DNA of 13,363 nucleotides from Bacteroidota bacterium (GCA_020047835.1 JAIFNJ010000184.1:1-13363), one strand, 5' to 3'. Counted from the first letter of the stretch, positions 1 to 5,904 are shown. Notes: generated by a model not told the origin, from the letters alone. Translations and numbers: made by a program.

Positions 1-83
1 CAAAAAGTATTCACTAACATTTCAAAATTAGAATTCATAGTTTTTGTCAATTTATTTTATGGTACGTCACCTCTATTATAGTT

Positions 84-167
84 GTTGCCAACTACTGTAT
101 ATCCCCAGTTTAACCTGCGATATACACCCAAATTTGCTGTATAAACCCATATAGTTGTGGATATTTC
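84..167. repeat. Weak 21-base-period imperfect repeat, about four copies
   Basis: Four consecutive 21-base units (84-104, 105-125, 126-146, 147-167) align best in their right halves, which read roughly ctgtatatc, ctgcgatatac, gctgtataaac and gtggatatttc. The left halves agree poorly, so this may be a decayed minisatellite or chance in AT-rich sequence. A 21-base unit is three heptads, which would fit the heptad array at 255-352. Confidence 0.25.
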
Positions 168-178
168 TGATATATGCC

Positions 179-255
179 TGGGTTTTGGTGTTGGTTAATC
201 GGTTGTTTTGAATCTGTTACCAAAGCTAACCAAAAAATATTAAAACCAAGACCCA
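179..255. repeat. Imperfect inverted repeat (large hairpin)
   Basis: An outer arm tgggttttggt (179-189) pairs with accaagaccca (245-255) with one non-Watson-Crick position, and an inner arm ttggtta (191-197) pairs perfectly with taaccaa (227-233). An 11-base one-sided bulge (234-244) separates the two helices and the apical loop is 29 bases. It lies downstream of the DUF3820 gene. There is no clear T-tract, so I do not call it a terminator. Confidence 0.4.
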
Positions 256-352
256 ATTTCAGGAATTCTGAAGCACGAAGCTGGAAGTTAATTAGAGTGA
301 GTTTAAAAATCTCATCTCTAATTTCTAATCTCTGTTTTCTAATCTCTACTTC
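255..352 (-). repeat. Degenerate heptanucleotide-periodic array
   Basis: Read on the minus strand from 352 down to 255, the sequence falls into fourteen consecutive 7-base units. Six of the first group are variants of AGATTAG (GAAGTAG, AGATTAG, AAAACAG, AGATTAG, AAATTAG, AGATGAG). After three degenerate units comes a second group built on aacTTCc (AACTTCC, AGCTTCG, TGCTTCA, GAATTCC) in the same phase. The first unit contains the TAG stop of the DUF3820 gene. This periodicity produces a spurious open frame with a 7-residue protein period, which I do not annotate as a gene. It resembles the short tandem heptamer repeats known from cyanobacteria and seen between genes in Bacteroidota; its function is unknown. 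Confidence 0.6.
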
Positions 353-573
353 TTCACCAACGGCCAAATAAGCTGTTCCAGACCATTCAGTTTTATTTCA
401 TACATCTGGGCCAACTGGTTACCTAATTTGCCCGGAGGGAACCCTTTCTGGTTAAACCACACGATATACGGTTCGGGCAATTCAATCAACAACCGGCCCT
501 TATACTTACCAAAAGGCATCCGGGCATTGGCCAGTTCAATCAACAATTCTTTGTTGGGGAAAATCTCTTGCAT
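346..573 (-). CDS. DUF3820 family small protein
   Basis: A 75-residue cytoplasmic protein of the DUF3820 (QSregVF_b) family. What identifies it is the core RMPFGKYKG (about residues 18-26), followed by the LPEPYIVWF segment, a GFPPGKLG segment, and EIKLNGLEQLIWPL near the C-terminus. The length is normal for the family and nothing is missing. The biochemical role of the family is not established; the virulence-related family name comes from other organisms and should not be transferred. The ATG at 573 is preferred over the internal Met at residue 19 because the preceding residues fit family members. A perfect TAnnTTTG element ends only four bases upstream of this ATG, so the message may be leaderless or nearly so. 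The TAG stop is embedded in a heptad repeat array. The gene is divergent from the DUF1761 gene. Confidence 0.85.
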   Translation of the reverse strand: MQEIFPNKELLIELANARMPFGKYKGRLLIELPEPYIVWFNQKGFPPGKLGNQLAQMYEIKLNGLEQLIWPLVKK

Positions 574-577
574 GGCT

Positions 578-585
578 CAAATATA
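578..585 (-). promoter_or_regulatory. Candidate -7 element for the DUF3820 gene
   Basis: The minus strand reads TATATTTG, a perfect match to the Bacteroidota -7 consensus TAnnTTTG. No TTG is visible at the expected -33 distance. The predicted transcription start falls within one or two bases of the ATG at 573. Confidence 0.4.
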
Positions 586-718
586 GAAAAAATGAGGCAT
601 TGTATTGGTTCGGTTGGGGATATTTTGGCCCATCCATCAAAATTCTTATTTATACTGATTCTTAATAAAAATTATTTTGTACTTTTCACTTCATTAAACA
701 AACTTAAAATTAAAAATT

Positions 719-1132
719 ATGGAACATTCTATTAACTATCTGGCAGTAATTGTTGCAGCGCTTTCAGCATTTGCATTGGGCGCGGTATGGTATGGAAAAC
801 CGTTGTTCGGTAAAGCTTGGCAAAATGAATTGGGCTATACCGACGAATACTTAAAAGAAGGCAACATGGCTAAAATATTTGGAGTCAGTTTTATCCTTAC
901 ACTTGTAATGGCAATAGGTATGGCCTTTTTATTTCATGGAATTGCACCGGATAAACTGAATTGGAAATTAGGGTTAACCCATGGATTTTATATTGGGTTT
1001 GCGTTTGTGGCCACATCAATGGGAGTAAATTATTTGTACCAGCGAAAGTCATTTAAGCTTTGGGCTATCGATGCCGGATACCAGGTGGTTTTTTTAACTT
1101 TAATGGGAGCTATATTGGGAGCATGGCATTAA
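719..1132 (+). CDS. DUF1761 family integral membrane protein
   Basis: A 137-residue inner-membrane protein that I assign to DUF1761. Visible features are an N-terminal hydrophobic segment (about residues 7-25) running into the GAVWYGKPLFGKAW signature, a second hydrophobic helix near 53-72, a third around 86-106, and a fourth at the C-terminus (about 115-135). The WYG.PLFGK.W motif after the first helix is the hallmark of the family. Its function is unknown. It starts with ATG after an AT-rich leader without a Shine-Dalgarno sequence, and it is apparently monocistronic, since a terminator follows within 25 bases. A TACTTTTC sequence about 40 bases upstream is a near match to the -7 consensus but too weak to annotate separately. 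Confidence 0.85.
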   Translation: MEHSINYLAVIVAALSAFALGAVWYGKPLFGKAWQNELGYTDEYLKEGNMAKIFGVSFILTLVMAIGMAFLFHGIAPDKLNWKLGLTHGFYIGFAFVATSMGVNYLYQRKSFKLWAIDAGYQVVFLTLMGAILGAWH

Positions 1133-1156
1133 TTGCGCGCAACCGATTTAATACAG

Positions 1157-1195
1157 AGCCTGCCCGAATTAATTAAGTCAAGTAGGCTTTTTTTT
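1157..1195 (+). terminator. Intrinsic terminator after the DUF1761 gene
   Basis: The arm agcctgc (1157-1163) pairs with gtaggct (1182-1188), with one G-T wobble, and is followed by a run of T residues to 1195. The loop is long (18 bases), which lowers the predicted strength, but position and T-tract fit. Confidence 0.65.
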
Positions 1196-1268
1196 ATGCC
1201 AGTTTACAGAGTAGATTTCAAATTATTGCGTTAATTTGGTATTCTAATTGTTTTTAATAAGATTAGTT

Positions 1269-1523
1269 ATGAAACCAACAAGTTCGTTTTTTACAGGGTT
1301 GTTAACCGGCGCTGCCATTGGTGGAGTACTTGCTTTGTTGTTTGCCCCGCAAAGTGGTAAAGAAACCCGTGAAAAAATTAAGCAGAAGTTTCGGGACCTC
1401 GAAGGTGAGTTGGATGGGTTAAAGGGCAAATCAGCGGAAGAATCGCGCCTGACCAAAGAAGAATTGGCCGCCAAAATTGCAGCCCTTCAGCGGGAAATCG
1501 ATTTGCTATCGAAAGATCTTTAA
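1269..1523 (+). CDS. YtxH domain protein
   Basis: An 84-residue single-pass membrane protein. A glycine-rich hydrophobic helix (about residues 8-27, GLLTGAAIGGVLALLFAP) leads directly into APQSGKETR, the typical YtxH signature, and then a charged, Ala/Glu/Lys-rich coiled-coil-like tail (about 33-84). The family is linked to general stress in Firmicutes and is common in Bacteroidota next to holin-like proteins; its molecular role is not settled. The ATG at 1269 is chosen over an in-frame TTG at 1248, because the signature begins right after MKPTSSF and the extra residues are unlike the family. It is the first gene of a three-gene cassette, with 16 bases before the next start. Confidence 0.88.
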   Translation: MKPTSSFFTGLLTGAAIGGVLALLFAPQSGKETREKIKQKFRDLEGELDGLKGKSAEESRLTKEELAAKIAALQREIDLLSKDL

Positions 1524-1539
1524 TTAACAAACCATAGAA

Positions 1540-1890
1540 ATGATAGAAGACATAACCAATATTAAAAACGATATTCAGGAATATATTGAGGTACGTTTTG
1601 ACCTTTTAAAATTGCACCTAGCCGAAAACTTATCGCGCCTTATAAGCAATGCCACTACGGTTGCTATTATTGGGTTGTTCCTGTTTTTTATTTTCTTCTT
1701 CCTTTCGTTTGCTGCCGGATACTATTTTGCAAGCATACTGAAATCAAACGAATTAGGGTTCTTGTTAGTGGCTGCATTCTATTTCCTGATGATGCTGATA
1801 TTCTTGGTATTTAGGAAAAGAATCATTGAGCGGCCCATTATTAAGGCCATAGTAAAATTGTTTTTCGTTAAGATTAAATCCAATGAATAA
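1540..1890 (+). CDS. Phage holin superfamily III-like (DUF1469) membrane protein
   Basis: A 116-residue membrane protein. An amphipathic N-terminal region (about residues 1-36) is followed by two hydrophobic helices (about 38-65 and 72-91) joined by a short loop, then a basic tail (RKRIIERPIIKAIVK). The layout and the opening IEDITNIKNDIQEYIEVRFDLLKL region fit the Phage_holin_3_6/DUF1469 proteins that sit next to YtxH genes on bacterial chromosomes. There is no phage context here, so the holin name reflects fold similarity, not lysis. It follows the YtxH gene by 16 bases, and its last codons overlap the start of the next gene by eight bases, which suggests coupled translation. Confidence 0.8.
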   Translation: MIEDITNIKNDIQEYIEVRFDLLKLHLAENLSRLISNATTVAIIGLFLFFIFFFLSFAAGYYFASILKSNELGFLLVAAFYFLMMLIFLVFRKRIIERPIIKAIVKLFFVKIKSNE

Positions 1891-2116
1891 TACCAACCAA
1901 CTCTATTCCGGAATCTCATCATTCGAAGATTTTAAGCTCGAAAAAGAGCGACTGTTATTAAAAGCAGAACTTATTGAAACCCGATTAAGTTTCAACTTTG
2001 AAAAAATCCGCAATGTATTTTCGGTTTCCAGCATGATGTTCTCCCTGGCAAAAGAATATATTATGCCAAAAATAACTGAGTTTTTGGGCGGGATGTTTAA
2101 GAAGGCGGATAGCTGA
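1883..2116 (+). CDS. Hypothetical protein, third gene of the YtxH/holin-like cassette
   Basis: I do not recognise this 77-residue protein. It begins with ATG inside the last codons of the upstream gene (eight-base overlap), which is the best evidence that it is real. The sequence has a Lys/Glu-rich helical segment (about residues 16-44, with KLEKERLLLKAELIETRL) and a weakly hydrophobic C-terminal half (about 45-72) that looks amphipathic rather than fully membrane spanning. No signal peptide or catalytic motif is visible. Position suggests it works with the two membrane proteins upstream, perhaps as a peripheral partner; this is inference from the operon only. Confidence 0.7.
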   Translation: MNNTNQLYSGISSFEDFKLEKERLLLKAELIETRLSFNFEKIRNVFSVSSMMFSLAKEYIMPKITEFLGGMFKKADS

Positions 2117-2217
2117 AAAAGGAAACGCACCTTTTGTCTACCCTTCTTATCCAAAACCCTGCACCCATTATCCAATATGCCTTTGAAGTGGGTATGATGC
2201 TTAATATTCATGTAACC

Positions 2218-2238
2218 ACCATCTTACCCGATGGTTTT
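2218..2238 (+). terminator. Weak possible terminator after the YtxH cassette
   Basis: The arms accatc (2218-2223) and gatggt (2230-2235) form a six-base-pair hairpin followed by only a short T-run. It lies between the cassette and the convergent hipA gene, where termination is expected, but the signal is weak. Confidence 0.3.
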
Positions 2239-2265
2239 GTAATAAACAAATTTGAAAGTTTGGTA

Positions 2266-3510
2266 TTAAAAGTTGAAAGCAGATTTCATCATCTGAATTT
2301 CAGATCTGGGGATACCAATTTTATTTGCTATTTTTTCCCATTTGCTTACAGAACTGCGTACCTCAGAAAGAATGGTATCCATTTCTTTTTTATTTAAACG
2401 GAAGTATTCACCTACGCTTAAAGCCAAATCACAATCCAATTCATTGCTTTGGGTATTGATGTTAATTGCAAGGCCACCTTTTTCAATGGAGGGATTAATA
2501 TCAAACGCCGGTGATAGTACCCAGCCTTTGGGAGTAAGCAAAAAACCGTGGTTTCGCATGTGATCATCGGTATTTGAAATGGCAATATTGAATACAATCC
2601 TTCGCCAAAGTTGGTGCAAGTCCATATCTACATTTGCTCCTGAAAACTGGATGAATACAGCAATATCCAAATAACTGACTTCCTTTTCTTTCAGCGTATC
2701 TTCATTATTACCGGTCATGGTCATGGCCGATGAAAAGTGAATCCGTTCACCCAATTCCCGGTCAAAACGCTTGGTAAAAAAAGTATGATAACGACCCGAA
2801 ACCTTTTCGACTTTAGAATCTGCCATCTGAATACCTGCGTTGCAAGCAAGTTGATAGGCAAGGTATTCCCACAACGCTTTATCAAGGGTGTCACTTTTTG
2901 AAGGGAATTTTGCTATCCACGGATGTTTGGCATCATCCAGTATATTTGCTTTAGGTCGCGCTCCTCCCAGCGATGAACCGGGAGCCATTAAAATAGCCAA
3001 CCATTTCCGCATCTCTTCCAATTCATGGTCGCTCTCTACCATTTCAGCACAATATTGCAGCTCTCTCACTGAAGACCAGGGCGGTGTTGGGAATTCGGCA
3101 TTGTTATCTAAAAAAGGGCCATCTTCGGTCAACTTAAATCGTAAAGCTCCCATTCTGCTTTCATCGTAAACCCCAAGTAAGAAGTCGATATCATATAAAG
3201 CAGGAGCCGTTTTACCTTCCCATTGTGCTTTTAAAGCATTCCTCCGCTTCATAAGCGTTCGCCCCCATGTGTCAGGCATGGAATCCATAAATACCCCAAA
3301 ATTTTCGATGCCTCCCGGAAATTGTTGCCCGGTATACCAACCAATATCCGGATCTAACAATTGTTGCTCGCTGCTATGCAGCCAATCCTTATGATAAGTA
3401 AAACTGAATGCTTTTCTTCCCTTTCCAACATGCGCCGATAATATGCCCATTTGTTTGGGTTCCTTCATCCCTTTCCAATGGGCATATACTAAAATATCTT
3501 TTTTATCCAC
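2266..3510 (-). CDS. hipA: HipA family serine/threonine kinase toxin
   Basis: A 414-residue protein close to the usual HipA length. HipA toxins phosphorylate a cytoplasmic target (GltX in E. coli) and arrest growth; the target here is unknown. The N-terminal couple_hipA-type domain (about residues 1-130) is followed by the kinase core: the flexible loop GSSLGGARPKA (178-188), the ATP-binding lysine in WIAKFPS (K201), the catalytic loop NTDDHMRN (313-320, with D315 and N320 in the positions of E. coli D309 and N314), and the metal-binding PAFDINP (D337). All key residues are present, so the toxin is probably active. The start is GTG at 3510, eight bases after the hipB stop; no ATG fits, and the following residues (ILVYAHWKG) match the family's first strand. 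It is translated with hipB and presumably controlled by it. Confidence 0.92.
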   Translation of the reverse strand: MDKKDILVYAHWKGMKEPKQMGILSAHVGKGRKAFSFTYHKDWLHSSEQQLLDPDIGWYTGQQFPGGIENFGVFMDSMPDTWGRTLMKRRNALKAQWEGKTAPALYDIDFLLGVYDESRMGALRFKLTEDGPFLDNNAEFPTPPWSSVRELQYCAEMVESDHELEEMRKWLAILMAPGSSLGGARPKANILDDAKHPWIAKFPSKSDTLDKALWEYLAYQLACNAGIQMADSKVEKVSGRYHTFFTKRFDRELGERIHFSSAMTMTGNNEDTLKEKEVSYLDIAVFIQFSGANVDMDLHQLWRRIVFNIAISNTDDHMRNHGFLLTPKGWVLSPAFDINPSIEKGGLAININTQSNELDCDLALSVGEYFRLNKKEMDTILSEVRSSVSKWEKIANKIGIPRSEIQMMKSAFNF

Positions 3511-3518
3511 CGCCGTAA

Positions 3519-3809
3519 TTATTTGAGTAAATCTAAATCCTGTAGTTTTCGGCCCAGTTCATCATCGGCAGCCATTTTCAGTAAGTCATCATGAAGGTTA
3601 AGTACCCGCAATACATTAAACAAGGCCCCAATCGACACACTCGAACTTCCTTTTTCGAGCAGATACAACGTATTTCTGGCTATTCCGGCCCGTTCTGCAA
3701 CCTGTATGGTGGTAAGCTTTCTTCTTTTCCGGGCCAGCTTTATGTTTTCGCCCAATTGCTCCAATACTTTTTGGTGCTGTGGAAATACTATTTGTTTTTT
3801 AGTTTTCAC
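3519..3809 (-). CDS. hipB: HipB-like XRE family antitoxin and repressor
   Basis: A 96-residue cytoplasmic DNA-binding protein. The HTH_3/XRE domain covers about residues 18-77 and shows the expected pattern: LGENIKLARKRRKLT, then QVAERAGI as the scaffold helix and ARNTLYLLEKG as recognition helix plus turn. A short acidic C-terminal tail (about 78-96) could contact the toxin. In HipBA systems the antitoxin binds HipA and, as a dimer, represses the operon. The start is GTG at 3809: an in-frame TAG lies four codons upstream and no ATG is available. The promoter lies inside an inverted repeat just upstream (3811-3861), the natural site for autoregulation. Confidence 0.9.
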   Translation of the reverse strand: MKTKKQIVFPQHQKVLEQLGENIKLARKRRKLTTIQVAERAGIARNTLYLLEKGSSSVSIGALFNVLRVLNLHDDLLKMAADDELGRKLQDLDLLK

Positions 3810-3810
3810 T

Positions 3811-3861
3811 ATGTACTATATTTGATACAAATATATGTATAATGTTTTTAATATAGTACAT
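3811..3861. promoter_or_regulatory. Candidate HipB operator: perfect 12-base inverted repeat
   Basis: atgtactatatt (3811-3822) is the exact reverse complement of aatatagtacat (3850-3861). The arms are 27 bases apart and begin two bases upstream of the hipB start codon. Between them lies a minus-strand -7 element, and a smaller inverted pair tatttg/caaata surrounds 3819-3833. Two repressor dimers, or a dimer bridged by HipA, bound to the arms would cover the promoter. Binding is inferred from position and symmetry. Confidence 0.6.
3828..3835 (-). promoter_or_regulatory. Candidate -7 element of the hipBA promoter
   Basis: The minus strand reads TATATTTG, a perfect TAnnTTTG match, about 20 bases upstream of the GTG start of hipB. 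No TTG is present at the -33 spacing. It sits between the two arms of the inverted repeat. Confidence 0.5.
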
Positions 3862-3945
3862 TTAGTGGTTTTCTTTAGTTTGAGGTAACCGAATTATCAT
3901 TCAATCAGCAATATTAAATGACATCAAATAACGTTGCATTAAGCA

Positions 3946-3977
3946 CAAAAAGCCCAATGTATCAGTACATTGGGCTT
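3946..3977 (-). terminator. Intrinsic terminator of the tmRNA gene
   Basis: Perfect 12-base-pair stem (3950-3961 with 3966-3977) closed by a four-base loop, followed on the minus strand by a T-run (3950-3946). It starts about 25 bases beyond the mature CCA end of ssrA and separates it from hipBA. The plus-strand side lacks a comparable T-tract. Confidence 0.85.
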
Positions 3978-4002
3978 ATTTGTATTAATTTGTTTTACCA
4001 TT

Positions 4003-4401
4003 TGGTGGAGCTGCCGGGAGTCGAACCCGGGTCCAAACAAGGAGACCATACGCTTTCTACATGCTTAGTTCCGACTTGGTTTTCGTGCATAAGCTGGATC
4101 AGAACTACCGACTCATGCCTTATCTCCTTAATTTTGCAAGTACCGCGGAGCGAAGTACCAGCTAGTTCCGAATTTCCCACGCCTCCGGATCGGATTGCCT
4201 CAGAACAGCAGCTTCCGGGAGACGTCTTGTTCCAGTTCCTAGAACCGGAATTAAGCTAATCTACTATGATTCGATTAAGCAGCAAGAGCGTAATTAGATT
4301 CGCCAGTTAAAAAGTGTGTGTCCGGGATTTACGGGCCGGCTTCACAACGCCCGTCATGCTTACATACCACCTCATCTTGCTGTCAAAACCAGGTCAGCCC
4401 C
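4003..4401 (-). ncRNA. ssrA: Transfer-messenger RNA (tmRNA)
   Basis: A one-piece tmRNA of about 399 bases that rescues stalled ribosomes with SmpB and tags the unfinished peptide for proteolysis. The 3' end carries the T-arm with GGTTCGACTCC, the acceptor strand CAGCTCC and an encoded ACCA ending at 4003. The 5' end GGGGCTG (4401-4395) pairs with that acceptor strand over seven positions with one G-U, which sets both ends. The tag frame (minus strand, 4304-4275) reads GGC GAA TCT AAT TAC GCT CTT GCT GCT TAA, giving GESNYALAA after the tRNA-borne alanine, close to the GETNYALAA-type tags of Bacteroides. The ending ALAA is the usual ClpXP degron. Several short frames in this region are shadows of the RNA gene. 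Confidence 0.96.
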
Positions 4402-4451
4402 AAAGAACTTTTTCTGCAACTTATCGTTGTGATTCATTGCAAGAAAGCCTG

Positions 4452-4459
4452 CAAAGATA
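4452..4459 (-). promoter_or_regulatory. Candidate -7 element of the ssrA promoter
   Basis: The minus strand reads TATCTTTG, a perfect TAnnTTTG match, about 50 bases upstream of the mature tmRNA 5' end. This implies a precursor leader of roughly 45 bases removed by processing. No TTG is found at the usual -33 distance. Confidence 0.5.
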
Positions 4460-4535
4460 CAAATTCTGTTGTTTATCACATCAGAGTTTCATTTTTAATT
4501 CTCGCCTTTTCTTAATTTCGTGCACTTGCTTTAAG

Positions 4536-4564
4536 TTGTATAAGGCATTCCATTGATTACTTTG
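4536..4564 (+). promoter_or_regulatory. Candidate promoter of the LYS1-like gene
   Basis: TTG (4536-4538), 18 bases of spacer, then TTACTTTG (4557-4564), which differs from TAnnTTTG at one conserved position. The predicted start would be about 4570, giving a leader of some 14 bases before the ATG at 4584. Confidence 0.45.
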
Positions 4565-4583
4565 TTTAAACAATTCTACTACC

Positions 4584-5804
4584 ATGTTAAAAAATATCCG
4601 ATTAGGGATTATCCGTGAAACAAAATTCCCTCCCGATAAAAGGGTACCGGTAACTCCTGCCCAAGTAGCCGATATCCATAGAATGTTTCCAAATGTTACG
4701 GTTTGTGTTGAACCGTCACCGTTTAGGTGTTTTAGCAATGATGAATACGCATACCTTGATGTGGAATTAGCTTGCGAAATGAGTGCTTGCGACATTTTAC
4801 TAGGAGTTAAAGAAGTAAAACTAGAGTCTTTACTTCCGGGGAAGACCTATATTTTCTTTGCTCATGTAGCTAAGAAACAGCCTCAAAACCGGGAGCTTCT
4901 GCGAACCATTCTGAAAAAAAATATTACCCTTATCGATTATGAATACCTTACAAAACCCGATGGGAGCAGGATTGTTGCTTTTGGACGATGGGCCGGTATT
5001 GTAGGAGCATACAATGCATTGAGGGCACGTGGCAATCGGACCAATAATTTCAAACTAAAACCGGCTCACGAATGCCACGACATGGATGAGGTATTTGCAG
5101 GATTAAAGAAAATTACCTTAAAACCCATTAAGATATTGATTACCGGTGGAGGACGAGTTGCCAATGGGGCATTGGAGGTTATGAATGTATTGAATCTAAA
5201 AAGGGTTACCCCAAAGGAATTTCTGACTGAGACTTTTACTGAAGCTGTTTATTGTCAAATTGAGCCCATGCACTATGTAAAACGTAAAGATGGTCAATTG
5301 TTCGATATGCTTCATTTCATACAGAATCCGGCCGATTATGAGTCTACTTTTAAACCTTACACCAAGGTAACCGATATTTTTATCGCCTGCCATTTTTGGG
5401 ATAACAAATCGCCACATTTTATTGAAAAGAATGATTTTTTAGAACCTGATTTTAAGATTACCGTTATTGCCGATATAAGTTGTGATGTGAATGGCCCCAT
5501 ACATTCTACCCTTAGGGCCACCACCATCGATAGTCCTTTTTTTGGATACAATCCCCAATTAGGAATTGAGGAAGTTCCTTTTACCCGGCCAACCAACGTA
5601 ACCATTATGTCGGTGGATAATTTACCGGGCGAATTACCACGCGATGCCAGCCGTGATTTTGGCCGTGATTTATTTGAACGGGTGTTTCCTGCACTTTTTG
5701 GTGAAGATGAAAATAGAATTATTGAAAGGGCCACCATTACCAAAGACGGTAAACTAACTCCAAAATTCGCCTATTTACAGGATTATGTGGATGGAAAAGA
5801 ATAA
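4584..5804 (+). CDS. Saccharopine dehydrogenase (LYS1)/alanine dehydrogenase-like NAD(P)-dependent oxidoreductase
   Basis: A 406-residue cytoplasmic enzyme of the AlaDH/PNT superfamily. The N-terminal domain has the opening IIRETKFPPDKRVPVTP (about 9-25), then LLGVKEV (K76) and FFAHVAK (H94); these line up with the K77/H96 catalytic pair of yeast LYS1. A Rossmann motif GGGRVANGA (188-196) binds the dinucleotide, and DISCDVNGPIHSTLRATT (297-314) matches the LYS1-type segment. Fungal LYS1 interconverts saccharopine with lysine plus 2-oxoglutarate; the true substrate here is not shown, and many Bacteroidota copies are labelled only as oxidoreductases. No lysine gene is adjacent. It starts with ATG at 4584 after a candidate promoter, and it converges on the barrel gene with a shared terminator. 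Confidence 0.78.
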   Translation: MLKNIRLGIIRETKFPPDKRVPVTPAQVADIHRMFPNVTVCVEPSPFRCFSNDEYAYLDVELACEMSACDILLGVKEVKLESLLPGKTYIFFAHVAKKQPQNRELLRTILKKNITLIDYEYLTKPDGSRIVAFGRWAGIVGAYNALRARGNRTNNFKLKPAHECHDMDEVFAGLKKITLKPIKILITGGGRVANGALEVMNVLNLKRVTPKEFLTETFTEAVYCQIEPMHYVKRKDGQLFDMLHFIQNPADYESTFKPYTKVTDIFIACHFWDNKSPHFIEKNDFLEPDFKITVIADISCDVNGPIHSTLRATTIDSPFFGYNPQLGIEEVPFTRPTNVTIMSVDNLPGELPRDASRDFGRDLFERVFPALFGEDENRIIERATITKDGKLTPKFAYLQDYVDGKE

Positions 5805-5853
5805 TGGGGATAATTGGTAATGGAACATTAGAAGAAAGGAATTTTGACATTAT

Positions 5854-5893
5854 AAAAAAGCCCGGAACCTGATTTTGATTCCGGGCTTTTTTT
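5854..5893. terminator. Bidirectional terminator between convergent genes
   Basis: aaaaaagcccggaa (5854-5867) is the exact reverse complement of ttccgggctttttt (5879-5892), with an 11-base loop. The A-run on one side and the T-run on the other make it work in both directions, fitting the convergent genes on each side. Confidence 0.9.
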
Positions 5894-5904
5894 ATGCTTT
5901 AATT

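Noticed and set aside
110..367. Open frame of 85 codons on the minus strand
   Set aside because: It starts with TTG inside the DUF3820 gene and its first half is the translation of the heptad array (EIRKQRLEIRDEI). It is a product of periodicity, not a protein with a recognisable pattern.
1248..1268. Upstream TTG start for the YtxH protein
   Set aside because: The extra seven residues do not fit the family, and the ATG at 1269 gives the standard N-terminus.
1540..1890. Prophage remnant suggested by the holin-like protein
   Set aside because: No other phage gene is nearby, and the YtxH/holin-like pairing is a normal chromosomal arrangement.
2134..2397. Plus-strand frame overlapping the 3' end of hipA
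   Set aside because: It lies partly antisense to hipA, has no recognisable domain, and the 2117-2265 gap contains only a weak hairpin.
3862..4002. Attachment site of an integrated element at the tmRNA 3' end
   Set aside because: tmRNA genes are common integration targets, but I found no duplicated ssrA 3' end and no integrase in the window.
3918..4259. Plus-strand frame of 113 codons and a minus-strand frame at 3995-4180
   Set aside because: Both lie inside the tmRNA gene and its terminator; the RNA features explain the sequence fully.
4314..4556. Plus-strand frames of 65-80 codons upstream of the LYS1-like gene
   Set aside because: They overlap the tmRNA 5' part and its promoter, with Cys/Ser-rich translations typical of non-coding frames.
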